From an uncultured Psychroserpens sp. (GTDB taxonomy: Bacteria > Bacteroidota > Bacteroidia > Flavobacteriales > Flavobacteriaceae): a stretch of DNA of 64,000 nt. Location: positions 1 to 64,000 of the forward strand of contig NZ_CANLNS010000011.1 in assembly GCF_947492715.1 (NCBI RefSeq), written 5' to 3'. A model generated the notes under the pieces. The model did not search any database and was not told the origin of the DNA. It worked only from the letters and a program-made list of their open reading frames with translations. A program made the translations under genes and the position numbers. Positions 43,696 to 52,114 of this stretch are shown here, in pieces (the stretch's first letter is position 1; each line of letters begins with the position of its first letter).

Positions 43696-43932
43696 TTAGC
43701 TGTCAGGAAGTTCTTCGAACATTTTTCGTTTGCTGTCAAGCCAGACTTTCATAGCTTCAGGTGATTTCATTAGTTCTTGCATATCTTTCATTGCCTTTAA
43801 ATGTGGTTCATCTTTCTCATGAAACATGTCCATGCCGTGTTTTTTACTTTGTTCGGCAATAGCTTCAAATGTATCGGCATGAAACTCTTTCTCACATGCA
43901 CCTCCCAATTGTTTACAATTCATTGTTTTCAT
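43696..43932 (-). CDS. DUF1059-family small protein
   Basis: A 78-residue protein with MNCKQLGGACEKEFHADTFEAIAEQSKKHG, the characteristic DUF1059 start with two Cys. A Met/Lys-rich helical C-terminus follows, as in the version found beside SRPBCC and ArsR genes. Function is unknown. It is the last gene of the ArsR-SRPBCC-DUF1059 unit, 6 bp after the SRPBCC gene. Confidence 0.85.
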   Translation of the reverse strand: MKTMNCKQLGGACEKEFHADTFEAIAEQSKKHGMDMFHEKDEPHLKAMKDMQELMKSPEAMKVWLDSKRKMFEELPDS

Positions 43933-43938
43933 TTGCGT

Positions 43939-44388
43939 CTATTTTTTATCGGTTAAAAATTCATCTAATCTATTAAACACTGATCCCCATCCATTTTGAA
44001 TGCCCATTTTTTCTTGCGCAATTTTATAGGCTTCTGTAGGATGTATTACATGGAAAGTGAACTCGGTTTTTTGTCCATTTTTTTTGAAAATCGATTGAAT
44101 TTCAACGCCCTCGGTCATTGGTTTAAAATTGGCTAAAGAGCAAATCTTTTCTAGCTCGACAATTTCAGTATATATTCCTTCGGCCGTAAATTCGTTGCCA
44201 TTTGGCATAGGCATAATATATTTCCATTTTCCGCCTACTGTAAATGAGTGTTCAATAATTTTTGTAGTCATTCCTTTAGGACTCCACCACTTAGCAATAT
44301 GCTCGGGCGTGGTCCAAGCTTCCCACACAAGTTCTATAGGTGCATTAAATGTTCGCTGTATGGTTACGGTTTTGTTAGGATCATTCAT
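43939..44388 (-). CDS. SRPBCC domain protein (AHSA1-like)
   Basis: A 149-residue helix-grip protein: TVTIQRTFNAPIELVWEAWTTPEHIAKWWSPKG at the start, then the strand KWKYIMPMPNGNEF and a long C-terminal helix (QNGWGSVFNRLDEFL). It is expected to bind a hydrophobic ligand or act as an Hsp90-activator-like fold. It overlaps the ArsR-type gene by 8 bp, a very common pairing in which the ArsR protein controls the SRPBCC gene. Confidence 0.9.
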   Translation of the reverse strand: MNDPNKTVTIQRTFNAPIELVWEAWTTPEHIAKWWSPKGMTTKIIEHSFTVGGKWKYIMPMPNGNEFTAEGIYTEIVELEKICSLANFKPMTEGVEIQSIFKKNGQKTEFTFHVIHPTEAYKIAQEKMGIQNGWGSVFNRLDEFLTDKK

Positions 44389-44710
44389 TCTGTTTGTTTT
44401 TTGATTGTAATGTTGTTAAGTAATTTTCAAATGAGTCGATTTTATCTTCCCATAATCTTTTGTATTGTTCAATCCATAAAAAGGCAGGCAATAAATTTTG
44501 AGGCTGTATGAGACAAAAGCGCTCTCTGCCTTTTTGATTAATGTCAATAATCCCGCATTCACTAAGAATTTTTATATGCTTTGAAATAGCAGGCCTACTA
44601 ATTTCAAATTGCTGTGCGACATCATTTACAGTTAATGACCCATTAGATACTAACTCAATAATATCTCTTCTTACTGGATCTGCAATGGCTTGAAAAACGT
44701 CTCTTCTCAT
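44381..44710 (-). CDS. ArsR/SmtB-family regulator
   Basis: A 109-residue winged-helix repressor: VFQAIADPVRRDIIELVSNG, SLTVNDVAQQFEISRPAISKHIKIL, and a wing with INQKGRERFCLI. There is no metal-binding Cys pair (CxC), so it is not a classical metal sensor. The ATG at 44710 is preferred because the -7 element and operators lie just upstream. It is first in an operon with SRPBCC and DUF1059 genes and is probably autoregulated. Confidence 0.92.
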   Translation of the reverse strand: MRRDVFQAIADPVRRDIIELVSNGSLTVNDVAQQFEISRPAISKHIKILSECGIIDINQKGRERFCLIQPQNLLPAFLWIEQYKRLWEDKIDSFENYLTTLQSKNKQNE

Positions 44711-44718
44711 ATTTATAT

Positions 44719-44765
44719 GTAATCGATTGGTTACAAATATAAGTGTAACTATTTGGTTACGCAAA
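44719..44765 (-). promoter_or_regulatory. ArsR promoter with two tandem operators
   Basis: Minus-strand -7 element TATATTTG (44734-44741) and -33 element TTTG (44762-44765). Two related 16-bp inverted repeats flank the -7 element: GTAATCGATTGGTTAC (44719-44734) and GTAACTATTTGGTTAC (44745-44760), with centres 26 bp apart. This placement suits repression by the ArsR protein. Confidence 0.6.
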
Positions 44766-44858
44766 TTTTTTTAATAATATTCAATTTTCACTAAAAGGTT
44801 TAAGGTCAAAATATCTTCTTCCACTTATTCTATTTATCTTTACCCAAAAATTGATGAC

Positions 44859-45635
44859 ATGCAGTTAAACCTTAAAAAACCTATTTGTTTTTTCGATTTG
44901 GAAACAACTGGAATAAATATTACCAACGATCGTATCGTTGAAATTTCTATTCTGAAAGTTTATCCTGATGGAAAGGAGGAAACCTACACCCAACGTGTCA
45001 ACCCAACTATTCCAATTCCTCCTCATGTCACTTTAGTACATGGGATTTCAGATGAAGATGTTGCAGATAAACCTGAGTTTAAGGATATCTCAAAAATTGT
45101 ACACAATATGATAAAGGATTCCGATTTGGGAGGTTTTAATTCTAACCGATTTGATATTCCATTATTGGCTGAAGAGATGTTGCGTGCCGATGTGGATTTT
45201 GATATGAAAAACACACAGTCGATTGACGTACAAACCATTTTTCATAAGATGGAAAAGCGAACATTGAGCGCAGCTTATAAGTTCTATTGTGGCAAAGATT
45301 TAGAAGATGCACATTCTGCTGAAGCTGACACTTTAGCCACTTATGAAGTTTTAAAAGGACAGTTAGATCGCTACGATGAACTCAAAAATGATACAAGTTT
45401 TCTTGCCGAATTTAGTTCGAGAAAGAAATTTGCAGATTTTGCAGGATTTATTGCTTTTGACAAAGACGGACAAGAATGCTTTTCTTTTGGAAAACATAAA
45501 GGAAAACGCGTAACAGACGTTTTAGAAACCGAACCAGGATATTTTGGATGGCTTCTTAATGCCGATTTCCCATTATATACTAAAAAGGTACTTACTGCAA
45601 TAAAACTTAGAGGGTTTAATAATAAATTATTTTAA
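44859..45635 (+). CDS. 3'-5' exonuclease, DEDD (DnaQ-like)
   Basis: A 258-residue protein. Exo I is CFFDLETTGI (about 9-18), Exo II lies near GGFNSNRFDIPLLAEEM (about 90-106), and Exo III in EDAHSAEADTLATYEVL (about 148-164), giving the DEDDh set. The C-terminal ~60 residues (FSFGKHKGKRVTDVL, PGYFGWLLNADFP) form the small extra domain seen in several such exonucleases. It likely acts in DNA repair or nucleic-acid turnover rather than as the Pol III proofreader. It begins a tight operon with FAH, Hpt and cinA genes. Confidence 0.9.
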   Translation: MQLNLKKPICFFDLETTGINITNDRIVEISILKVYPDGKEETYTQRVNPTIPIPPHVTLVHGISDEDVADKPEFKDISKIVHNMIKDSDLGGFNSNRFDIPLLAEEMLRADVDFDMKNTQSIDVQTIFHKMEKRTLSAAYKFYCGKDLEDAHSAEADTLATYEVLKGQLDRYDELKNDTSFLAEFSSRKKFADFAGFIAFDKDGQECFSFGKHKGKRVTDVLETEPGYFGWLLNADFPLYTKKVLTAIKLRGFNNKLF

Positions 45636-45644
45636 AGGATTCTA

Positions 45645-46256
45645 ATGAAACTCATTTGTATAGGTCGAAATTATACCGAACATATTAAAGAATTAGAAAA
45701 CGAAAGACCTACAGATCCTGTGATCTTTTTAAAGCCAGATACGTCTATCTTATTAAAGAAGCAACCCTTTTTTATTCCAGATTTTTCGAATGATATTCAT
45801 CACGAAGTCGAAATTTTAGTTAAGATTAATAAAGTAGGGAAGCACATTGCCAAAAAATTTGCTCATAAATATTATGATCAAATCGGACTAGGTATTGACT
45901 TTACAGCTCGAGATTTGCAAACACAATTGAAATCAAAAGGATTGCCTTGGGAAAAAGCTAAAGGCTTTGATGGAGCGGCTGTCATTGGTAACTGGTTGCC
46001 AAAGTCAGATTTTGAAAGTGTTGACAATATTAATTTTAGCTTGTATAAAAACGATGCTATCGTACAGGAAGGAAATACCAGTTTGATGCTTTGGAAAATT
46101 GATGAAATCATAGAATATGTCTCTAAATATTTTACTTTAAAGATTGGAGATATTATATTTACAGGAACGCCAGCAGGAGTTGGCAAAGTTCTTGCTAACG
46201 ATAAATTAAAGGGATATATAGAAGACAAGCAATTGTTTTCAATTACAGTAAAATAA
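45645..46256 (+). CDS. Fumarylacetoacetate hydrolase family protein
   Basis: A 203-residue single-domain FAH protein: KLICIGRNYTEHIKEL at the start, HHEVEILVKI (about 53) with the metal-ligand Glu residues, then LGIDFTARDLQ, AKGFDGAAVIGNW and FTGTPAGVGKV. This family hydrolyses or decarboxylates beta-diketo acids such as acylpyruvates or oxaloacetate. It starts 9 bp after the exonuclease gene and its stop abuts the Hpt gene. Confidence 0.93.
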   Translation: MKLICIGRNYTEHIKELENERPTDPVIFLKPDTSILLKKQPFFIPDFSNDIHHEVEILVKINKVGKHIAKKFAHKYYDQIGLGIDFTARDLQTQLKSKGLPWEKAKGFDGAAVIGNWLPKSDFESVDNINFSLYKNDAIVQEGNTSLMLWKIDEIIEYVSKYFTLKIGDIIFTGTPAGVGKVLANDKLKGYIEDKQLFSITVK

Positions 46257-46598
46257 ATGGAACAACATTACAAATTAGATAGAGTACGTGAATTGGCAGA
46301 TAATGATGCCGATTTTATCAAATCATTAGCCGAAGCATTTTTAGATGAAGTACCTGAAGATGCCGAAAGGCTAAAAAAAGCAGTCTCAGAACAGGATTTT
46401 TTCAATACCTATCAGGCTGCTCATAAAATGAAACCAACAATAGATTTATTCGAACTAGGCGTACTTCAAGATCTTATTGTTGTGCAAGATTGGGGGAAAT
46501 TTGAAAGAGTAGGAGAAGATTGCTCAACAGAATTACAGCATGTATTAACTGCAGTAGAAAATGCTACAGCAGAACTCAAACAAGACTTCAGTTTGTAA
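46257..46598 (+). CDS. Hpt domain phosphotransfer protein
   Basis: A 113-residue helical-bundle protein. The phosphorylatable His is H56 in TYQAAHKMKPTIDLFEL, preceded by EAFLDEVPEDAERLKKAV. The small size means a stand-alone phosphotransfer module that would pass phosphate between a histidine kinase and a response regulator encoded elsewhere. Its start codon directly follows the FAH stop, and its stop overlaps the cinA start (TAATG), so it is strongly coupled to both. Confidence 0.85.
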   Translation: MEQHYKLDRVRELADNDADFIKSLAEAFLDEVPEDAERLKKAVSEQDFFNTYQAAHKMKPTIDLFELGVLQDLIVVQDWGKFERVGEDCSTELQHVLTAVENATAELKQDFSL

Positions 46599-47845
46599 TG
46601 CAGGCAGAAATTATTACCATTGGTGATGAAATTCTCATTGGTCAAATTGTAGATTCAAATTCGGCATTCATAGCAAAACAACTAAACGCCATTGGCGTTT
46701 CGGTTTATCAAATTACTTCCGTACAAGATGACCGAACCCATATATTAAAGTCGCTTGCCGAAGCCGAAGCAAATGCCGATATTGTTATTATTACTGGAGG
46801 ATTAGGACCGACAAAAGATGACATCACGAAAAAAACGTTAGCCGATTATTTCAATGATACCTTGGTTGAAGACCTTTCTGTTAGAAAGAACATAGAACAA
46901 ATTTGGGAAATTTATGTAAAGAAGCCTATTATGCAGGTCAATTTGGATCAAGCTCTTGTGCCTTCCAAAGCAGACGTATTAATGAATAGGTATGGCAGTG
47001 CGCCAGGAATGTGGTTAGAACACAATGATACAGTTTTTATATCATTACCAGGTGTGCCCTATGAGATGGAAGCCTTAATAAAAGATGAAGTTATCCCCAA
47101 ATTAAGAACACGATTTCAATTCCCATATATTCAGCATAAAACTTTTTTAACCTACGGAATGGGCGAAAGCGCGTTGGCCAAACGCATTGAAACTTTTGAA
47201 AATGAATTGCCAGAGTTTATTAAACTGGCTTATTTACCAAGTTTGGGTCGTGTAAGATTGCGTTTATCGGCTAAGGGAGTTGAAAAAAGAACCATTGAAA
47301 CAGAAATGGAAAATCAAATAGCAACACTATTGCCTCAAATTAAAGACATTTTTGTTGGGTTTGAAGAAGATTTATCTATAGAAGCTGTTATTGGTAAACA
47401 GCTCACGACAATAGAAAAAACTGTAGCGACTGCCGAGAGTTGTACAGGAGGATTAATTGCTGAACGTTTTACAGCAAATCCAGGCGCATCAAAATATTTT
47501 AAAGGAAGTATAGTAAGTTACACCAAAGAAGTTAAAGTTAATTTGCTCAAGGTTCCAGAACATATTATAGATGAGTTTTCTGTAGTAAGCGCTCAAGTTG
47601 CCGAAACAATGGCGATGAATGTTCGAGAGCAGTTGCAAACAGATTTTGCTGTGGCAACAACGGGTAACGCTGGTCCTACGAAAGATGATACAGCTGAAGA
47701 TCTAGGGATTGTATATATCGCAATTGCAACAAAAGAGGCCGTATATTCCGAAAAATTTAGCTTCGGAAATCATCGTATAAAAGTCATAAATAAAGCGGCA
47801 AATAAGGCTTTTGAAATGCTACAAAAAGAAATTTTAAAAAAGTAG
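46598..47845 (+). CDS. cinA: CinA family protein (nicotinamide mononucleotide deamidase-related)
   Basis: A 415-residue protein with the two CinA domains. The N-terminal MoCF-like domain (about 1-165) has EIITIGDEILIGQIVDSNS, VIITGGLGPTKDDIT and SLPGVPYEME. The C-terminal PncC amidohydrolase domain (about 250-412) has ATAESCTGGLIAERFTANPGAS, GSIVSYTKEVK and TTGNAGPT. It recycles NMN in NAD metabolism; the competence role named in the symbol is not general. The ATG at 46598 overlaps the Hpt stop. Confidence 0.95.
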   Translation: MQAEIITIGDEILIGQIVDSNSAFIAKQLNAIGVSVYQITSVQDDRTHILKSLAEAEANADIVIITGGLGPTKDDITKKTLADYFNDTLVEDLSVRKNIEQIWEIYVKKPIMQVNLDQALVPSKADVLMNRYGSAPGMWLEHNDTVFISLPGVPYEMEALIKDEVIPKLRTRFQFPYIQHKTFLTYGMGESALAKRIETFENELPEFIKLAYLPSLGRVRLRLSAKGVEKRTIETEMENQIATLLPQIKDIFVGFEEDLSIEAVIGKQLTTIEKTVATAESCTGGLIAERFTANPGASKYFKGSIVSYTKEVKVNLLKVPEHIIDEFSVVSAQVAETMAMNVREQLQTDFAVATTGNAGPTKDDTAEDLGIVYIAIATKEAVYSEKFSFGNHRIKVINKAANKAFEMLQKEILKK

Positions 47846-47854
47846 TAGTTTTAG

Positions 47855-47886
47855 TTTGTTGATATTACAAAGTTTTACTAAATTTG
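47855..47886 (+). promoter_or_regulatory. Promoter of the rpmB-rpmG operon
   Basis: TTTGTTG at 47855-47861, a 17-bp spacer, and TAAATTTG at 47879-47886, matching the -33/-7 pattern of Bacteroidota housekeeping promoters. The start codon of rpmB follows 39 bp later. Confidence 0.65.
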
Positions 47887-47925
47887 CACCCTGTTTTAAA
47901 GAAACATAATTAAAGTTAGAAAGAA

Positions 47926-48162
47926 ATGTCAAGAGTTTGTGAACTTACAGGAAAGAAAGCGATGGTTGGGAACAACGTATCTCACGCGATGAATAAAACG
48001 AAGCGTAAATTTAACGCTAACTTAATCAAAAAACGTTTTTATATTCCTGAGGAAGATAAGTGGGTAACTTTAAAGGTATCAACTTCAGCATTAAAAACTA
48101 TCAATAAAGTAGGTATTTCTGCTGCAATCAAAGAAGCTAAATCCAAAGGATTTTTAAAATAA
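47926..48162 (+). CDS. rpmB: Ribosomal protein L28
   Basis: A 78-residue protein: MSRVCELTGKKAMVGNNVSHAMNKTKR is the L28 N-terminus, with basic stretches KRKFNANLIKKRFY and the usual C-terminal helix. It belongs to the 50S subunit. The operon rpmB-rpmG-DUF4295 followed by ftsY is a conserved arrangement in this phylum. Confidence 0.97.
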   Translation: MSRVCELTGKKAMVGNNVSHAMNKTKRKFNANLIKKRFYIPEEDKWVTLKVSTSALKTINKVGISAAIKEAKSKGFLK

Positions 48163-48189
48163 TAGCATAACGCGTTAAAGACACGTACA

Positions 48190-48372
48190 ATGGCAAAAAA
48201 AGGAAATAGAATACAGGTTATATTAGAATGTACAGAGCATAAAGAATCTGGAAAGCCAGGAACTTCTCGTTACATTACTACAAAAAATAAAAAGAATACG
48301 CCAGATAGAATGGAGATTAAGAAATTTAATCCAATTCTTAAGCGTATGACAGTTCACAAAGAAATTAAATAA
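48190..48372 (+). CDS. rpmG: Ribosomal protein L33
   Basis: A 60-residue protein: [39 protein letters not shown] and the basic end are typical of L33. Only one Cys remains, so this is the zinc-independent form. It is a 50S subunit component, 27 bp downstream of rpmB. Confidence 0.97.
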   Translation: MAKKGNRIQVILECTEHKESGKPGTSRYITTKNKKNTPDRMEIKKFNPILKRMTVHKEIK

Positions 48373-48440
48373 TAAGAGATTTTCGTAAGAAAACTCAATT
48401 AATACATAAATTAGAGTTATCTCTCAAAATATATAGAGTC

Positions 48441-48593
48441 ATGGCAAAGAAAGCAGTAGCATCATTACAAACAGGATCTAAAAGACTTACAAAAGCAATT
48501 AAAATGGTAAAATCACCAAAAACAGGTGCTTACATGTTTGTTGAGTCAGTAATGGCACCTGAGTTTGTCAATGATTTTTTAAAGAAAAAATAA
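48441..48593 (+). CDS. DUF4295 small basic protein
   Basis: A 50-residue protein: MAKKAVASLQTGSKRL, then KAIKMVKSPKTGAYMFVE and APEFVNDFLKKK. It is lysine-rich and without Cys. Genes of this size and pattern follow rpmG throughout the Bacteroidota and the family is known as DUF4295, presumably ribosome-associated (inference from context). It ends 25 bp before a terminator. Confidence 0.9.
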   Translation: MAKKAVASLQTGSKRLTKAIKMVKSPKTGAYMFVESVMAPEFVNDFLKKK

Positions 48594-48618
48594 TTTAAAC
48601 ATATCATGTTTAATGATG

Positions 48619-48650
48619 AACTGCTTTCATATTTGAAAGCAGTTTTTTTA
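48619..48650 (+). terminator. Terminator of the rpmB-rpmG-DUF4295 operon
   Basis: AACTGCTTTCA pairs with TGAAAGCAGTT around TATT, followed by six T. It lies between DUF4295 and ftsY. Confidence 0.88.
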
Positions 48651-48737
48651 TGTCTATATTTGATCAGTTTTCTGCCAAAATAGCAGTAAAAATTTTCGGC
48701 GTGACATTTGACTAGAACTTATAAATAAGTATAACGA

Positions 48738-49712
48738 ATGAGTTTTTTTAAAAAAATATTTTCTTCGGAAAAAAAAGAAACCCTAGATAAAGGGTTAGAG
48801 AAATCGAAAACATCGTTTTTCTCGAAACTAAATAAAGCGGTTGCTGGTAAATCTAAAGTAGATGATGACGTATTAGATAATCTAGAGGAGGTATTAGTAA
48901 CAAGTGACGTTGGGGTGAACACAACCCTCAAAGTTATCGAACGCATAGAAGATCGCGTTGCTAAAGATAAGTATTTAGGAACATCAGAATTAAATAAAAT
49001 CTTACGTGAAGAAATAGCAGGACTGCTATCTGAAACTAATTCTGGTGAAGACACAGATTATACCATTCCGGAACTTCCTAGACAAGAAGATGGCTCTAAA
49101 ACACCTTATGTTCTAATGGTGGTAGGAGTAAATGGAGTAGGGAAAACAACAACAATTGGTAAATTGGCTTATCAATTTAAAAAGAAAGGACTAAATGTTG
49201 TTTTAGGAGCAGCAGATACCTTTAGAGCAGCTGCGATTGATCAACTTCAGGTATGGGCAGATCGCGTAGACGTACCAATGGTACGACAAGAAATGGGCAG
49301 TGATCCTGCAAGTGTAGCCTTTGATGCTTTGCAATCTGGAGTTAACCAGAATGCCGACGTGATTATAATTGATACAGCCGGACGCTTGCATAATAAAGTA
49401 AACTTAATGAACGAGCTGAGTAAAGTGAAACGTGTAATGCAAAAGGTAGTAGGAGATGCGCCTCATGATGTGTTATTAGTTTTAGATGGTTCTACAGGTC
49501 AAAATGCATTCGAGCAAGCCAAACAGTTTACGGCGGCAACTGAAGTGACTACATTGGCTGTTACGAAGCTAGATGGAACTGCTAAAGGCGGTGTTGTTAT
49601 TGGTATTAGTGATCAGTTTCAAATTCCAGTTAAATATATAGGCGTTGGAGAAGGTATTGAGGATTTACAAGTTTTTAATAAGTATGAGTTTGTAGATAGT
49701 TTTTTCAAGTAA
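48738..49712 (+). CDS. ftsY: Signal recognition particle receptor FtsY
   Basis: A 324-residue SRP GTPase. A short charged N-terminal region (about 1-40) replaces the long acidic A domain of enterobacterial FtsY. The helical N domain is followed by the G domain: GVNGVGKTTTIGKLA (G1, about 130-144), DTFRAAAIDQL, IDTAGRLHNK (G3) and TKLDGTAKGG (G4/G5). It docks SRP-ribosome complexes at the inner membrane. It has its own leader after the upstream terminator. Confidence 0.97.
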   Translation: MSFFKKIFSSEKKETLDKGLEKSKTSFFSKLNKAVAGKSKVDDDVLDNLEEVLVTSDVGVNTTLKVIERIEDRVAKDKYLGTSELNKILREEIAGLLSETNSGEDTDYTIPELPRQEDGSKTPYVLMVVGVNGVGKTTTIGKLAYQFKKKGLNVVLGAADTFRAAAIDQLQVWADRVDVPMVRQEMGSDPASVAFDALQSGVNQNADVIIIDTAGRLHNKVNLMNELSKVKRVMQKVVGDAPHDVLLVLDGSTGQNAFEQAKQFTAATEVTTLAVTKLDGTAKGGVVIGISDQFQIPVKYIGVGEGIEDLQVFNKYEFVDSFFK

Positions 49713-49723
49713 AAAGCTAATGC

Positions 49724-49822
49724 ATGAAAAGCGAAAAAGTTTTGAGAATGTTGTTGATTGCGACATTTGCTCTGGCCCTTATTCATGTTCTGTATTATTT
49801 ACAAAATGTAGCGTACACTTAA
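49724..49822 (+). CDS. Candidate 32-residue single-helix membrane peptide
   Basis: ATG at 49724 encodes MKSEKVLR, then MLLIATFALALIHVLYYLQ, a full-length membrane helix, and ends NVAYT. It starts 11 bp after the ftsY stop codon, on the same strand. The basic start and continuous hydrophobic core argue for a real microprotein, but the length makes chance possible. No family is recognised. Confidence 0.45.
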   Translation: MKSEKVLRMLLIATFALALIHVLYYLQNVAYT

Positions 49823-49944
49823 GTTATAGGAGTTAAAAAGCAACAGCTATAACCCTTCTGTTGTTCGTAAATTATTTATCTATTCCGTTTTGTTTATCTT
49901 TAAAGGAGGTTATATTTATGAATTCATAAATAGTTTTAATCCTT

Positions 49945-50370
49945 ATGCATAGTATTTATTTCGATTTTTATATTAATGCACCAAAGCAAAAAGTCTTTGA
50001 ATCGTTTGCATTACCTGAACATTTAGATCGTTGGTGGACGCTTAAATCGTCTGGACAACCAGAACTAGGAGCAACTTATAATCTTAACTTCACAGATGAT
50101 TATAATTGGTTTGCTGAAGTGTCAAAAGTTGAAACTAATAATCATTTTTATTTAAAATTAACTAAGGCCGATGCCGACTGGAATCCAACAACCTTTGGGA
50201 TTACTTTAGAAACGCATGACAATAAGACCTTGTTTAAGTTTTCTCATATCAATTGGCCAGAGAATAATCATGAATTTAGAAATTCTTCATTTTGCTGGTC
50301 TCAACTACTACAAGGTTTAAAAAATTATATCGAAAAAGGAACTATTATTTCATTTGAAGAACGCAGCTGA
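49945..50370 (+). CDS. SRPBCC (START-like) domain protein
   Basis: A 141-residue helix-grip protein: IYFDFYINAPKQKVFESFALPEHLDRWWTLKS at the start, strands through NHFYLKLTKADADW, and a C-terminal helix FCWSQLLQGLKNYIEKG. The family binds hydrophobic ligands; the ligand is unknown. An unusual strong Shine-Dalgarno-like AAAGGAGG lies 35 bp upstream at 49902-49909 and serves a three-codon ORF (49918-49929) rather than this gene. Confidence 0.83.
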   Translation: MHSIYFDFYINAPKQKVFESFALPEHLDRWWTLKSSGQPELGATYNLNFTDDYNWFAEVSKVETNNHFYLKLTKADADWNPTTFGITLETHDNKTLFKFSHINWPENNHEFRNSSFCWSQLLQGLKNYIEKGTIISFEERS

Positions 50371-50401
50371 TTTTTCCGTATTTTTATTAAAAATACAAAC
50401 C

Positions 50402-52075
50402 ATGCGATATATACTTCTTTTCTGCCTCCTTTTTATAACCTACAACTGCAAACCTTCCGAAGAAAAAAAAGACAGCTCTCCTGATGTTGAAACGATCGAA
50501 ACAGACGAAGACGCTAATGATCTTAGCGCGATTTCAACCAAAGATTTTAGAGAATTCAAAGTTTTAGATTCAAAATACATCAATAATGCAGAATTATGGG
50601 ATGTAATCGATGAAGACTTAAAAGATTTTACTGAAGATGATTACTTTACATTGAAACCCTTTGTTATTGATCAGGATATTCCTGCGCTTCAAAAGTATAT
50701 CTCAGAAGGACAACTTAGCTATGAACTATTAACTAAATTCTATCTATATCGTATTCGAAAATTTGATAGAGAAAATGATCTATCATTAAATGCTGTAATT
50801 GCTATTAACGCTAATGTTGTTACCCAAGCAAAAGCTATAGATGAAGCATTTCAACAAAACAAAAGGCAAGACAGACATCCAATTTATGGAATGCCTATTC
50901 TTTTAAAAGATAATATTAATACAGCCGAGATGCCTACAACGGCAGGTGCAGTAGCCTTAAAAGATAATACTACGGAAGATGCGTTTATTGTTAAACAATT
51001 GAAATCGAAGGGAGCACTAATTCTTGGAAAGGCCAATTTAAGCGAATGGGCTTACTTCTTTTGTGGAGATTGTCCAAGTGGTTATAGTGCTGTTGGAGGG
51101 CAAACTTTAAATCCGTATGGTAGAAGAATCATGGATACAGGAGGCTCCAGTTCTGGAAGTGGTGTTGCTGTGGCAGCTAATTTTTGTGTTGCAGCTATTG
51201 GAAGTGAAACATCGGGTTCTATTCTATCACCTGCGAGCCAAAATTCTATAGTAGGACTGAAACCAACTATTGGTTTGGTGAGTAGAGGAGGTATCGTACC
51301 AATTTCATCAACATTAGATACGGCTGGACCAATGACCAAAAATGTTATAGACAATGCCATTCTATTAGATGCAATTTTTGGAGAAGATAAATCAGATTCA
51401 AAGTCTATTTATGCCTTGTGGGAACCTGGATTTTATTGGAAAGATGCTTGGAAAGAATTTGAAGTTAAAGGGAAACGCTTTGGCGCCTTTAAAGGTCTAA
51501 TGGAGGATGAGCTTTATGCTAAGGCGGTTGAAGTGTTAAAGGAACAAGGTGCAGAAATTGTTGAAATTAAAGCCCTTGATATTAATCTTCCAGGATTTTT
51601 GAGATTACTTAATCTCGATATGAAAACAGATTTAGTAAGCTATCTTAAAGACTACGGAAATCCTTATTTAGAGTATACATCAATCGAAGATATTATGGAT
51701 TTTAATCGTAAGGATAGTCTTAGTGTTATGCCTTATGGACAACGATTATTTCAAGGTGTTTCTGACGATGCTGCAACTGATGAAGAATTTAAAGAAATAA
51801 AAGCGGTTTTAAAAGCAAATGGAAAACGCTTTTTCGATGAACCAATGAAAACTCACAACTTAGATGGTATATTATCTATAAATAATTATCATGCAGGTTA
51901 TGCGGCAGTAGCAGAATATCCTGCCCTAACTGTACCTATGGGGTATAATGAAGAAGGTGAGCCAGAGGGATTAACATTTATTAGCTCTCGCCTTCGTGAA
52001 AAACAACTACTAGAATGGGCTTATGTGTATGAACAAGCATCTAAAATGCGAGTTGCGCCTAAAAATTACAATTAG
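50402..52075 (+). CDS. Amidase family lipoprotein
   Basis: A 557-residue amidase-signature enzyme. The ATG at 50402 gives a lipoprotein signal (LLFITYNCKPS). The catalytic triad is visible: Lys in PILLKDNINTAEMP (about 166), the Gly/Ser-rich segment GGSSSGSGVAVAANF (about 244-258) with the cis-Ser, and the nucleophile Ser in IGSETSGSILSPAS (about 266). The likely site is the periplasm or outer membrane. It would hydrolyse an amide; the specificity is not deducible. The transcript overlaps the end of the SRPBCC gene region. Confidence 0.9.
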   Translation: MRYILLFCLLFITYNCKPSEEKKDSSPDVETIETDEDANDLSAISTKDFREFKVLDSKYINNAELWDVIDEDLKDFTEDDYFTLKPFVIDQDIPALQKYISEGQLSYELLTKFYLYRIRKFDRENDLSLNAVIAINANVVTQAKAIDEAFQQNKRQDRHPIYGMPILLKDNINTAEMPTTAGAVALKDNTTEDAFIVKQLKSKGALILGKANLSEWAYFFCGDCPSGYSAVGGQTLNPYGRRIMDTGGSSSGSGVAVAANFCVAAIGSETSGSILSPASQNSIVGLKPTIGLVSRGGIVPISSTLDTAGPMTKNVIDNAILLDAIFGEDKSDSKSIYALWEPGFYWKDAWKEFEVKGKRFGAFKGLMEDELYAKAVEVLKEQGAEIVEIKALDINLPGFLRLLNLDMKTDLVSYLKDYGNPYLEYTSIEDIMDFNRKDSLSVMPYGQRLFQGVSDDAATDEEFKEIKAVLKANGKRFFDEPMKTHNLDGILSINNYHAGYAAVAEYPALTVPMGYNEEGEPEGLTFISSRLREKQLLEWAYVYEQASKMRVAPKNYN

Positions 52076-52089
52076 ACCAATTTTAGATG

Positions 52090-52097
52090 TATCTTTG
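52090..52097 (+). promoter_or_regulatory. -7 promoter element of rimO
   Basis: TATCTTTG matches the TAnnTTTG consensus and lies 17 bp before the ATG at 52115. Confidence 0.5.
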
Positions 52098-52114
52098 CAG
52101 CCTGAAATTTGACT

